Shown one piece after another: positions 1-7,762 of a stretch of 64,000 bases of DNA; position 1 is the stretch's first letter, and each line of letters starts with the position of its first letter. The stretch covers positions 93,002 to 157,001 of the forward strand of contig JAFTVU010000002.1 in assembly GCA_017465665.1 (NCBI GenBank), in the 5' to 3' direction. The translations under genes and the position numbers were made by a program. The notes under the pieces are model-generated. The model was not told the origin of the DNA and did not search any database. It worked only from the letters and a program-made list of their open reading frames with translations. This DNA comes from Oscillospiraceae bacterium (GTDB lineage: Bacteria > Bacillota > Clostridia > Oscillospirales > Ruminococcaceae).

Positions 1-1
1 C

Positions 2-61
2 GATGAGCTGTATATCAGCACAAACGGCAAGACCTTCAAGAAGACAGACGTTGAGTTCTAA
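2..61 (+). CDS. C-terminal end of an unidentified protein (partial)
   Basis: An open frame enters from the left edge and stops at TAA 59-61, giving the last 19 residues, ending KKTDVEF. It is followed at once by a strong terminator, which supports it as a real gene end. Nothing in the fragment identifies a family. Confidence 0.55.
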   Translation, partial: DELYISTNGKTFKKTDVEF

Positions 62-80
62 AACATAATATCCATAGAAA

Positions 81-113
81 AAGAGGAGATGTACGCATCT
101 CCTCTTAGTTTTT
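81..113 (+). terminator. Intrinsic terminator of the left-edge gene
   Basis: An 11-bp perfect stem (81-91 with 96-106) closes a TACG tetraloop and is followed by AGTTTTT. An A-rich run precedes it, so it could also work on the other strand. Confidence 0.85.
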
Positions 114-122
114 GTATATATA

Positions 123-150
123 ACAAAACAGCCGCAGTTTCCTGCGGCTG
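123..150 (-). terminator. Terminator of the serC-serA operon
   Basis: A 9-bp GC-rich stem (129-137 with 142-150, loop TTTC) is followed on the minus strand by a T-rich stretch (TGTTTTGTT). It lies 25 bases past the serA stop. Confidence 0.8.
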
Positions 151-174
151 TAAATGTATTCGGATGAATTGCAA

Positions 175-1341
175 TTACTTGATAACTCTTACTGCGATAA
201 CGCCGTCAAATCCCTTCAGCTTTGTCTCGATGCCATCTGTACTTGCTGCGGTAACGTCCAGAACAGTGTAAGCCATTTCCTTCTTGGATTTGCATACCAT
301 ATTCTCGATGTTCATACCTGCCTCTGTGCAAGCGCCTGTCAGGTTGTTGAGGATACCCTCTGCGTTCTTGTGGATAACACAGATCTTAGCGTCGCCGGAC
401 ATAGGAACTGTCACGTTGGGCAGGTTTACGCTGTTGATGATATCGCCCTTTTCGAGATAAGCGATGATCTCGTTTACTGCCATAACTGCACAGTTGTCCT
501 CGCTCTCAGGAGAGGAAGCGCCAAGGTGAGGCATTGCTGTAACGCCATCGATACCGATGAGGTCATCTGTTACGAAGTCTGTAACGTAAGCAGCCATACC
601 GCTGTTTGCGAGAGCGTCGATGATAGCCTTGCTGTCTACCAGATCAGCACGAGCGAAGTTCAGGATACGAACATTCTTCTTCATTGTAGCGATAGACTCA
701 GCATTGATCATGCCCTTTGTCTCAGCTGTAGCAGGAGCGTGCAGAGTGATGTAATCGCACTGCTCGAAGATCTCCTTGTTGCTCTTAACATAGTGAACTC
801 TGTCAGAGAGGTGGAGAGCGCCGTCAACGGAGAGGAAAGGATCTGCGCCGTATACTTCCATACCGAGATCAACTGCTGCGTTTGCAACCAGAGCACCGAT
901 AGCGCCCAGACCGATAACACCCAGCTTCTTGCCCTTGATCTCAGGACCTGCGAACTGGCTCTTGCCCTTTTCTACCAGCTTGCCTACGTTGTCGCCCTCG
1001 CCCTTGAGAGTCTTGAGCCAATCCATGGAAGCTGCAACCTTTCTGGAAGCCATGAACAGACCGCAGAGCACCAGCTCCTTAACAGCGTTAGCGTTAGCGC
1101 CGGGGGTATTGAATACTACGATACCCTTTTCGCTGCACTTGTCGATCGGGATGTTGTTTGTGCCTGCGCCTGCTCTTGCAATAGCGAGGAGGTTAGCGGG
1201 CAGCTCCATCTCATGCATGGAAGCGGAGCGTACCAGTACTGCATCGGGATCAGCCATGTCTTCAGCAAAAGTGTACTTGCTCTTGTCGAACAGATCTGTA
1301 CCGCATGCTGCGATCTTGTTGAGTGTAAGAATATTGTACAT
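175..1341 (-). CDS. serA: D-3-phosphoglycerate dehydrogenase
   Basis: First step of serine synthesis: oxidises 3-phosphoglycerate to 3-phosphohydroxypyruvate with NAD in the cytoplasm. The 388-residue protein has the D-2-hydroxyacid dehydrogenase fold. The Rossmann glycine motif GLGAIG is at about 144-149, the catalytic arginine lies in FARADLV (about R231), and the catalytic histidine is in PHLGAS (about H272). A C-terminal ACT domain (about 315-388) is the usual site for serine feedback. The arginine motif has AD where many family members have G, a change I recall from clostridial SerA proteins. The start is ATG with AAGGAG eight bases upstream. serC lies 75 bases upstream on the same strand, so the two form a serine operon; the gap holds a 19-bp palindrome. 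Confidence 0.93.
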   Translation of the reverse strand: MYNILTLNKIAACGTDLFDKSKYTFAEDMADPDAVLVRSASMHEMELPANLLAIARAGAGTNNIPIDKCSEKGIVVFNTPGANANAVKELVLCGLFMASRKVAASMDWLKTLKGEGDNVGKLVEKGKSQFAGPEIKGKKLGVIGLGAIGALVANAAVDLGMEVYGADPFLSVDGALHLSDRVHYVKSNKEIFEQCDYITLHAPATAETKGMINAESIATMKKNVRILNFARADLVDSKAIIDALANSGMAAYVTDFVTDDLIGIDGVTAMPHLGASSPESEDNCAVMAVNEIIAYLEKGDIINSVNLPNVTVPMSGDAKICVIHKNAEGILNNLTGACTEAGMNIENMVCKSKKEMAYTVLDVTAASTDGIETKLKGFDGVIAVRVIK

Positions 1342-1375
1342 TGTCGTATTCTCCTTATGATATGAATATATGTAG

Positions 1376-1394
1376 GGGCGACCAGTGGTCGCCC
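1376..1394. repeat. GGGCGACC palindrome, copy 1
   Basis: A perfect 9+1+9 inverted repeat sits in the serC-serA gap. A near copy is at 17250-17268, also in the gap between two minus-strand genes. A short dispersed palindrome is the simplest reading; it is not followed by a T run on either strand. Confidence 0.6.
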
Positions 1395-1416
1395 GCTATA
1401 TAGTTGTGTAGGATGA

Positions 1417-2499
1417 TTATGCGTTCTCTTCCTCAAACTTCTTCATGAAGTCTACCAGAGCCTGAACGCCCTCGATAGGCATAGCGTTGTAGATAGAAGC
1501 TCTCATACCGCCAACGGAACGGTGCCCCTTAAGGTTCTCAAAGCCTGCAGCCTTTGCTTCCTTAACGAACTTAGCATCCAGCTCCTCGTTGCCTGTAACA
1601 AAGGGAACGTTCATCAGAGAACGGTCCTTAGCCTCAACTGTACCCTTGAACAGCTTGCTGCTGTCGAGGAAATCGTACAGGATCTTAGCCTTCTTCTCGT
1701 TGTGAGCCTTCATAGCCTCAAGACCGCCCATCTTCTTGATCCACTTGAATACCTTGCCGCAGATGTAGATGCCGTAGCAGGGAGGAGTGTTGTAGAGGGA
1801 GTCATTGTCAGCCTGTGTCTTCCACTTGAGCATTGTAGGTGTGCCGGGGAGAACATCGTCAGTGATGAGATCCTCACGGATGATAGCGATAACAACGCCT
1901 GCGGGACCAACGTTCTTCTGAACACCGCCGTAGATAACAGCATACTTGCTTACATCTACAGGCTCAGACAGGAAGCAGGAGGATACGTCAGCTACGAGAT
2001 CCTTGCCCTTTGTGTTGGGGAGCTCCCAGAACTTTGTACCGTAAATGGTGTTGTTCTCACAGATGTATACATAGTCAGCGTCCTCGGGGATAGCGAGGTC
2101 GGAGCAATCGGGGATATAGGAGAATGTCTTGTCTGCGGAGGATGCAACGTCGATAGCCTCACCGTACATCTTAGCCTCCTGCCAAGCCTTCTTAGCCCAC
2201 TGACCTGTGATTATGTAAGCTGCCTTCTTATTCTTCATCATGTTCATGGGAACCTCTGCGAAGAACTGGGAAGCACCGCCCTGCAGGAACAGTACCTTGT
2301 AGTTGTCGGGGATGTTCATCAGCTCACGGAGATCCTTCTCAGCGTCCTTGATGATCTCATCATAAGCCTTGGAACGGTGGGACATCTCCATAACGGACAT
2401 ACCTGTTCCGCGGTAGTCCATCATTTCGTCTGCTGCTTCTCTCAGAACTTCCTCAGGGAGAACAGCGGGGCCTGCGCTGAAGTTGTAAACTCTACTCAT
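1417..2499 (-). CDS. serC: Phosphoserine aminotransferase
   Basis: Second step of serine synthesis: moves the amino group of glutamate to 3-phosphohydroxypyruvate using pyridoxal phosphate. The 360 residues match the usual length of about 360. The N-terminus NFSAGPAVLP is a family hallmark, and the PLP lysine is in GGVQKNVGPAG (about K195). The start is ATG behind AGGAGG. It is the first gene of the serC-serA operon and has a near-consensus promoter 70-100 bases upstream carrying a dyad in its spacer. Confidence 0.95.
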   Translation of the reverse strand: MSRVYNFSAGPAVLPEEVLREAADEMMDYRGTGMSVMEMSHRSKAYDEIIKDAEKDLRELMNIPDNYKVLFLQGGASQFFAEVPMNMMKNKKAAYIITGQWAKKAWQEAKMYGEAIDVASSADKTFSYIPDCSDLAIPEDADYVYICENNTIYGTKFWELPNTKGKDLVADVSSCFLSEPVDVSKYAVIYGGVQKNVGPAGVVIAIIREDLITDDVLPGTPTMLKWKTQADNDSLYNTPPCYGIYICGKVFKWIKKMGGLEAMKAHNEKKAKILYDFLDSSKLFKGTVEAKDRSLMNVPFVTGNEELDAKFVKEAKAAGFENLKGHRSVGGMRASIYNAMPIEGVQALVDFMKKFEEENA

Positions 2500-2566
2500 A
2501 AGTTTGCCTCCTGTTGATTTAACGGCAGGGTATTCTGCCGCTGTGATTAATTAAAATAACATATTT

Positions 2567-2595
2567 ATTATACGGCAATTTTGCCGATATGTCAA
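2567..2595 (-). promoter_or_regulatory. serC-serA promoter with operator-like dyads
   Basis: On the minus strand TTGACA (2590-2595) is followed after 17 bases by TATAAT (2567-2572), both perfect sigma-A boxes. The spacer is almost filled by an inverted repeat, CGGCAA-N2-TTGCCG (2573-2586). A second dyad with the same half-site, CGGCAG-N6-CTGCCG (2523-2540), lies in the untranslated leader. No matching regulator gene can be named. Confidence 0.8.
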
Positions 2596-2724
2596 GTGTG
2601 AAATACATATTATGAGGATTTTTTTTACCTTTTTTATGATGCCGCCAGACCTTGTCGACGCACTGGATAAACCGTCGCTTTTTTGAAATACTATCATTAA
2701 CAGAACACGAAAGGAGGATAGCTT

Positions 2725-2877
2725 ATGAGATACGAGTGCCCATGCGGTTATGTGTACGATGAAGAAAAGGGCGATCCTGCACATGGTATAGCGGCAGGAA
2801 CAAAGTTTGAGGATATCCCCGATGACTGGGTCTGCCCTGTCTGCGGTCTCGGTAAGGAGAGCTTTGAAAAGCTATGA
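2725..2877 (+). CDS. Rubredoxin
   Basis: Small cytoplasmic electron carrier with one iron held by four cysteines, usually serving oxidative-stress or ferredoxin-linked reactions in anaerobes. The 50-residue protein has ECPCGYVYD near the N-terminus and DDWVCPVCG at about 33-41, both rubredoxin knuckles. The first knuckle is C-P-C-G (Cys5 and Cys7), one residue shorter than the textbook C-x-x-C-G; the second is a normal CPVC. The start is ATG seven bases after AAGGAGG. A hairpin directly after the stop separates it from the convergent next gene. It appears monocistronic. Confidence 0.92.
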   Translation: MRYECPCGYVYDEEKGDPAHGIAAGTKFEDIPDDWVCPVCGLGKESFEKL

Positions 2878-2884
2878 GACAAAT

Positions 2885-2907
2885 CGGCGGGATAGCTCCC
2901 GCCGTTT
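2885..2907. terminator. Terminator between rubredoxin and the isomerase gene
   Basis: A 7-bp GC stem (2885-2891 with 2898-2904) followed by TTTCTTATTTT lies between two convergent stop codons, eight bases after the rubredoxin stop. Confidence 0.8.
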
Positions 2908-2908
2908 C

Positions 2909-3691
2909 TTATTTTATCAGTATTTCAGCCAGTGTTTCAGCGCAGGCTGTCAGCTCGTCAAAATCCGAGTAGTTGTGACGATACAGTTCTACGATGTAGC
3001 TGCCGTCATATCCGAATGCAGACATTCGTTCGTGCAGCGCCCTGAAATCAAAGCTGCCCTTGCCGACTGGCAGACAATCACAGTCGTCATTATGATCGCT
3101 GACATGGCAGTGAACGATATTGCTGCCAAGAGCATCCACATAATCAATGGCATTTGCACCGCTGCGGTGTGCCTGCTTTAAGTCTAACACGAAATTTGCA
3201 TATTCGCCAAGCTCGCGTTTCATCATCTTCAGGAAGTCAAGCTCGCCCGAAAGACAGTAGCATACATTTTCCTGTGCCACGGTGATACCGTATTCTTTTC
3301 CTACCTCTGCAAGCATATGGAACTGCTTCACATAATGTTCAGGGGTACATTTGCTGCTTTTGATCGCACCGTGCACTACGAATATCTCAGCGCCCAGCTT
3401 GTTCATGCTTTCGAAAAAGCCGCGGTACAGCGTCATCATTTCCTCGATACGGCGGTCGTATGTTCCGAACAGGAACACCGATTCCATAGGCGAGGAGAAC
3501 GGATGCAGCGAGCGCACGGACATTCCGTGCGCTGACATGGTGCTCTTCATCATAGAGATATACGGTTCCTGAGCTTCACAGGTGCTGTTTGCGAACACCT
3601 CGACTGTTTTTACGCCGCGCACTGCCAGCTCTCTGAATGCGTCCTCCACATGAAGTGGATACAGAGACGCAGTGGATACACCGATGTTCAC
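2909..3691 (-). CDS. Sugar phosphate isomerase/epimerase family protein
   Basis: A xylose-isomerase-like TIM-barrel protein of about 260 residues, cytoplasmic. Family features visible include the N-terminal strand VNIGVST, VVHGA (about 108), AQENVCY (about 141) with the metal-site glutamate, FVLDLKQAHRSG (about 170), HCHVSDHN (about 195) and the final VELYRHN. The histidine, aspartate and glutamate ligands are typical of a divalent-metal site. The substrate cannot be told; relatives act on inositol derivatives, tagatose/psicose or sugar phosphates. I chose GTG at 3691 because GGAGG ends about eight bases upstream; a GTG at 3700 would overlap that ribosome site. Confidence 0.85.
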   Translation of the reverse strand: MNIGVSTASLYPLHVEDAFRELAVRGVKTVEVFANSTCEAQEPYISMMKSTMSAHGMSVRSLHPFSSPMESVFLFGTYDRRIEEMMTLYRGFFESMNKLGAEIFVVHGAIKSSKCTPEHYVKQFHMLAEVGKEYGITVAQENVCYCLSGELDFLKMMKRELGEYANFVLDLKQAHRSGANAIDYVDALGSNIVHCHVSDHNDDCDCLPVGKGSFDFRALHERMSAFGYDGSYIVELYRHNYSDFDELTACAETLAEILIK

Positions 3692-3790
3692 AAATATCAC
3701 CTCCGAATTATCTTCTGTTAAAATAATAACATATATTCATGATAAATGCAATAGTTATTTACATATTTATACTAATTACTGTTTGAATAA

Positions 3791-3908
3791 AGGAAAAGAT
3801 TTGCGGAAAGACAGCGCTGATATCAAGGAAAAGAAACGCAGGCGTACTGTATGTACGTCAAGTTTCTTTGACGCCGATAGCAGTGCTGGATTTCTGCAAA
3901 GATTTCCT
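3791..3908. repeat. Long imperfect inverted repeat
   Basis: Two arms of about 57 bases (3791-3850 and 3851-3908) can fold back on each other with roughly 42 pairs plus several G-U pairs, closing at GTAC-TGTAT-GTAC. It fills much of the gap between the isomerase start and the kinase gene. No start codon with a ribosome site is present. Confidence 0.7.
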
Positions 3909-3942
3909 GAGTTTAAACGGTTATTAGTATCATGCAAAATAA

Positions 3943-3969
3943 TACCGCGGAGATGAATACTCCGCGGTA
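3943..3969 (-). terminator. Terminator of the two-component operon
   Basis: A 9-bp perfect stem (3943-3951 with 3961-3969) is followed on the minus strand by ATTATTTTG, six bases past the kinase stop. Confidence 0.8.
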
Positions 3970-3974
3970 CGAAC

Positions 3975-5555
3975 TCAGAATTTAATTGTTGCTGTGAAGT
4001 TGTTTCCCTCAGGCTTCAGCTCAAGAGAAAACTTCTGGCGCGCACAGGCATTCTTTGCTATTGCAAGACCTATTCCCGTGCCCGTTCTGTCGGAGCGGCT
4101 CTCGCTGCCCTTTACGAAAGGAGCGGTAAGATCGAGAGATCTCAGCTCGGCAGCGTTGCTGCAGGTATTTGAGATGCTTATGCTCTTTGCTTCGGCTGTT
4201 ACTGTAATGCTTCCACCGTTTGGTGTGAATTTCACTGCATTCGTGATGAGGTTTTCCAGTGCCTGCGAAGTCAGAGCCTTATCTGCGCTTATTGTGCAGC
4301 TGCCATTGGAGCTGTACGAGATATCCTTGCTCTCCGCCTGAGGACGATACTTTTCGTACAGTTCATTGACAAGTGCGGTGATATCCACCTGCTCCTTATT
4401 CACTGTGATGCAGTTTTCCACCTTTGAAAGCTCCAGCGTGGAGGTGATGATGGAGTTCATGTAATCTGCGTTCTCCATGATGGCTGAGGCATAGTGACCG
4501 CGCTTTTCGGGGTGAGTATCGGATGCGAGATTCTCCGCATAGCCCGAGATAGCGGTCAGCGGACTCTTGAGATCGTGTGCCAGAGCGTTCACCATGTTAC
4601 GGCGCAGCTCGTCTGAGTCATACTGTGCGCTGTATTTCGTGTGGGAGAGCTTCGCCCAGACAGCGGATACGATCAGGATCAATACCCCAAGGATGGTGTA
4701 ATCCACGATGAACATACCGCCCAGTTCACCCCACAGATCATAGGTAGCAAGGCTGTACAATGCATATTCTCTGCCTTTGAATTTGAAAGTGTCGTATTCG
4801 GTGTGGAGTACATTGTCTTCGTTCTTATAAAGCTCGTGAACTGCATCGTAAGCCTCAAGTGCGGGCTTGCCCTTTACAGCTTCGGTGAGCTTGCAGATGC
4901 TTTCATTGTCGTCTATCGCTCCTACGGAAATGGAGATCAATCTGTCAGCATCGCTGTAGTGCTGATAATTCTCCTGATCTGTGGGGGTGAAATCCTTTTC
5001 GATAAGGTTGTCAGGATCTCCGCCTAAAAAGCCGTCATCGATTTCTGTGACAGTCACAAGACCGGGCAGGAAGCTGCCGTCTTCCCGTACATACATATCA
5101 TTGAAATAAAAGTCCGTGTACAGTGGGTTTTGTTCTGTGAGGAAGTCCAGCACAGCCTTGTCCTCGCAGATGTAGATGTTGGGTCTTTCATCGCCCTCGT
5201 TCCTGTGGAAAACGTACAGCGCAAATCCCGAATCCACGATGATCTCGCCTGTTTCTGCATCTGCGATCACCATAGCTTTCTGTGTGCCCATAACGTTATC
5301 TATGACGTGATCGGAGTAGATCGCCGTTCTGTACTTCATAAGTGTTTCGGGCATGCCGTTGAAGTTGTCCTCAAGGATAGCTGCCTTTGTGTTGGCAAAT
5401 TCAAAGGAGCACATGGTTTCATAGTTAGTCCATACCATGCTGCCTATCGCGATAGTTCCGATAACGCACAGAAGCGTTCCTGCAATAAGCAGCGGTATGA
5501 AGCGCTTTAAAAAGAAATGCTTAAAGCTGAGTTTTTTTCGTGTCTTTCCTGTCAT
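3975..5555 (-). CDS. Sensor histidine kinase
   Basis: Membrane kinase of a two-component system, about 526 residues. From the N-terminus it has a transmembrane helix (about 18-42), an extracellular sensor of about 230 residues, a second helix (about 281-303), and then a dimerisation/phosphoacceptor domain with HDLKSPLTAISGY (His at about 327). The ATP domain carries the N box LENLITNAVKF and the G box GTGIGLAI. The start is ATG at 5555, behind AGGGGG; a TTG at 5588 would overlap the regulator stop and lacks a ribosome site. It is second in an operon with the response regulator, 29 bases downstream. A divergent ABC transporter suggests drug or peptide sensing, which is inference. Confidence 0.92.
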   Translation of the reverse strand: MTGKTRKKLSFKHFFLKRFIPLLIAGTLLCVIGTIAIGSMVWTNYETMCSFEFANTKAAILEDNFNGMPETLMKYRTAIYSDHVIDNVMGTQKAMVIADAETGEIIVDSGFALYVFHRNEGDERPNIYICEDKAVLDFLTEQNPLYTDFYFNDMYVREDGSFLPGLVTVTEIDDGFLGGDPDNLIEKDFTPTDQENYQHYSDADRLISISVGAIDDNESICKLTEAVKGKPALEAYDAVHELYKNEDNVLHTEYDTFKFKGREYALYSLATYDLWGELGGMFIVDYTILGVLILIVSAVWAKLSHTKYSAQYDSDELRRNMVNALAHDLKSPLTAISGYAENLASDTHPEKRGHYASAIMENADYMNSIITSTLELSKVENCITVNKEQVDITALVNELYEKYRPQAESKDISYSSNGSCTISADKALTSQALENLITNAVKFTPNGGSITVTAEAKSISISNTCSNAAELRSLDLTAPFVKGSESRSDRTGTGIGLAIAKNACARQKFSLELKPEGNNFTATIKF

Positions 5556-5584
5556 AAATAATTGCCCCCTCGGGATATATCCCG

Positions 5585-6259
5585 TCAATCTGTTATTTTG
5601 TAGCCTTTCTTGATGACTGTTTTTATCTGATCGCCTGCGGAGCCGAGTGATCTTCTCAGCTTCTTGATGTGGTTATCCACAGTTCTGTCATTGCCGAAAT
5701 AATCATAGCCCCATATCCTGCTGAGCAATGTATCACGGTCAACAGCCCAGTTCTTGTGTTCCATCAGATATTTAAGTATCGCAAATTCTTTCGGAGCAAG
5801 CTCCACCTCTCTGCCGTCTGATATTACAGTCAGAGTAATAGGGTCAAGGCGTATTTTGCCGCAGACAAGCTCCTTTTTAAGCACCATGCCCTTGGAGCGC
5901 TTCAGCAGTGCCTGCACCTTTGCGTACAGCTCAGCAAGTGAGAATGGCTTCACGATGTAGTCGTCACAGCCGAGCTCGTAGCCGTAAAGGACGTCCTCCT
6001 CGCGGGCTCTTGCCGTGAGGAACAATACGGGTACATCGCTCTTCCTGCGTATCTCACGGCACAGCGAGAAACCATCGATGTTCGGCAGCATCACATCCAG
6101 CATGATGAGATCGAACACTCCGCTCCCGATAAGCTCAAGCCCTTCGCCACCGTCTGCTGCCATGATGAGCGCCGTATCCTCGTCCTTGCCGCTGAAATAA
6201 TCTGAGATGACCTCGCGTATGCTGCTGTCATCCTCGACAAGAAGTATCCTGTAAGCCAT
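5585..6259 (-). CDS. OmpR-family response regulator
   Basis: DNA-binding partner of the kinase downstream, 224 residues. The receiver domain (1-115) has the acidic pair E9-D10-D11, phosphoacceptor D55 in LIMLDVMLPN, T82 and K104. The C-terminal winged helix (about 128-224) carries the pattern APKEFAILKYL and RTVDNHIKKLRRSL. It starts with ATG behind GGAGGTGA. The region between it and the divergent ABC operon holds an 11-bp-spaced direct repeat that would suit a dimer of this family, so it may control both operons. Confidence 0.95.
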   Translation of the reverse strand: MAYRILLVEDDSSIREVISDYFSGKDEDTALIMAADGGEGLELIGSGVFDLIMLDVMLPNIDGFSLCREIRRKSDVPVLFLTARAREEDVLYGYELGCDDYIVKPFSLAELYAKVQALLKRSKGMVLKKELVCGKIRLDPITLTVISDGREVELAPKEFAILKYLMEHKNWAVDRDTLLSRIWGYDYFGNDRTVDNHIKKLRRSLGSAGDQIKTVIKKGYKITD

Positions 6260-6296
6260 CTGCTCACCTCCGATGTCATAAGTCTACCATGCGGAT

Positions 6297-6327
6297 GTAT
6301 CCTCTTTGTATCCTTTCTGCGTATCTT
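6297..6327. promoter_or_regulatory. Direct repeats, candidate response-regulator site
   Basis: GTATCCT occurs at 6297-6303 and 6308-6314, exactly 11 bases apart, with a weaker third copy GTATCTT at 6321-6327. OmpR-family regulators bind direct repeats about one helical turn apart. The site sits between the regulator gene and the divergent ABC operon. Confidence 0.5.
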
Positions 6328-6373
6328 AGGGGGCTTTTTTGATACTGCAGGATATTGCGGAGCATACATAAGA

Positions 6374-6402
6374 TTGACTTTTTATTACAAAACCATTATA
6401 CT
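6374..6402 (+). promoter_or_regulatory. Promoter of the ABC-2 transporter operon
   Basis: TTGACT (6374-6379), a 17-base spacer and TATACT (6397-6402), close to the sigma-A consensus, 36 bases upstream of the ATPase start. Confidence 0.75.
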
Positions 6403-6437
6403 ATAATCAAAGAAAAAAAGAAAGAGGGGTGTCCTGC

Positions 6438-7085
6438 GTGAGCTACATAGTTTTTGAGGATGTAAATAAGAGCTTCGGCGGTATACCTGTTATAAGATCT
6501 GCAGGCTTTTCGATAGAAAAGGGCGAGATATGCGGCTTTGTTGGAAGAAACGGCAGCGGCAAGACAGTGCTGTTCAAGCTGATGACAGGTCTGCTCCTCC
6601 CTGATAAGGGCAGGATAACTGTGGATGGCATACAGATATCAAAAGCTCACCGTTTTTACGATTCCCTCGGTGTTATGATAGAAACTCCCGGCTTTATCCC
6701 GCATTACAGTGGACTGAAGAATCTGAAGATACTCAATTCCATGAGCCACGATCCTGCTACAGTTCCCGAGATATGCGCCCTTATGAAGCGCCTTGGGCTT
6801 GATCCTAAAGACCGCCGCCCTGTGCGTGCATATTCGCTCGGTATGCGTCAGAAGCTGGGCATCATACAGGCAGTGATGAACCGCCCTGAGCTGCTGGTAC
6901 TGGATGAGCCCATGAACAGCCTTGATACAGCTTCCGTTGCGGAGATACGCAGGCTGTTTACAGAGCTTAACGATCTTGGCACAACAATAATACTTGCCAG
7001 TCATTTCGCAGAGGATATAGAGCAGCTTTGTACGCGTACATTCCGTATAGATAATGCGGAGGTCACAGAGGAGAAGACGTCATGA
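6438..7085 (+). CDS. ABC transporter ATP-binding protein
   Basis: Cytoplasmic ATPase of an ABC-2 exporter, about 215 residues. The Walker A motif is GRNGSGKT, the signature is the non-standard YSLGMRQKL, and Walker B is LLVLDEPMNSLD followed by a switch histidine in ASHF. SLGMRQ is common in lantibiotic-immunity and Nod-type exporters. GTG at 6438 is preferred because AGAGGGG lies about eight bases upstream; a GTG at 6429 overlaps that site. It overlaps the first permease gene by four bases, so the two are translationally coupled. With two short permeases and the adjacent two-component genes, the set resembles peptide-antibiotic resistance exporters, but the substrate is unproven. Confidence 0.92.
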   Translation: MSYIVFEDVNKSFGGIPVIRSAGFSIEKGEICGFVGRNGSGKTVLFKLMTGLLLPDKGRITVDGIQISKAHRFYDSLGVMIETPGFIPHYSGLKNLKILNSMSHDPATVPEICALMKRLGLDPKDRRPVRAYSLGMRQKLGIIQAVMNRPELLVLDEPMNSLDTASVAEIRRLFTELNDLGTTIILASHFAEDIEQLCTRTFRIDNAEVTEEKTS

Positions 7086-7762
7086 GATTTATCCTGACCG
7101 ATCTTAAACGCATATTCACCGAGCCTGCGTTCTATATAAGCCTTGTGCTCGGACTGCTGCTGTATTTCGGTGCGTTTGCATTCCTGCTGATAAATGGCGG
7201 CACAGACAGGCTGTATCTTATGGCGCAATCCATGCTGCTGCCTTTTGTTGCTCCTCTGCTTGCGGCGATGCCGTATTCGGTGATGATAATGCAGGAAAAA
7301 GAAACGTGTTATTCCTCTCTTATGAAGATAAAGCTTAGAAAGCGTGGCTATCAGCTTAAAAGACTGCTTACCTGCGGCATATCTGGAGCAGCGGTGCTGT
7401 TTATTCCACAGCTGATCCTGTTTGTAGTATGTGCGGTCATGGGCGGAGTTGAGAGCTTCTTATACGAAGCTGCAACGCTTATATTGCCTGTGACATTCGG
7501 CTTTGGCTACGCTGCGATATCTTACGGACTTACCTTTGTCAATTCCCAGAGATATGTTCCGCTTGTTATGCCTCAGGTGCTGTATCTGCTGTGCATCTAT
7601 GCGTTTCCGCACCTTAAGCTGGAGGAATTTTATCCTCCGCTGGATATATCCCCATCCATCTATGGCGGAGAGATAACATTAACTCGGTTTGCTTTGCCGT
7701 TGCTGCTTGCTGTTACAGCATTACTGCTGACGCTTTTCGGAAAGGCGGGTGAGCGCAGATGA
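7082..7762 (+). CDS. ABC-2 type permease, first subunit
   Basis: Integral membrane protein of 226 residues with about six hydrophobic segments: a strong pair near 16-70, a pair near 100-150 and two near 160-220. The N-terminus MRFILTDLKRIF resembles lantibiotic-immunity EG-type permeases. Its start overlaps the ATPase stop and its stop overlaps the next permease start, each by four bases. No conserved catalytic motif is expected. The role as exporter subunit is inferred from the operon. Confidence 0.8.
   Translation: MRFILTDLKRIFTEPAFYISLVLGLLLYFGAFAFLLINGGTDRLYLMAQSMLLPFVAPLLAAMPYSVMIMQEKETCYSSLMKIKLRKRGYQLKRLLTCGISGAAVLFIPQLILFVVCAVMGGVESFLYEAATLILPVTFGFGYAAISYGLTFVNSQRYVPLVMPQVLYLLCIYAFPHLKLEEFYPPLDISPSIYGGEITLTRFALPLLLAVTALLLTLFGKAGERR

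Noticed and set aside
154-1365. Long plus-strand open frame of about 400 codons opposite serA
   Set aside because: It mirrors serA exactly, is unusually rich in Cys, His and Ser, lacks a ribosome site and matches no family. The same applies to long frames opposite serC (1522-2517) and metY (17127-18719).
5572-5585. 14-bp palindrome CGGGATATATCCCG between regulator and kinase
   Set aside because: It overlaps the end of the regulator gene and the kinase ribosome site, and no second copy was seen, so I give it no role.
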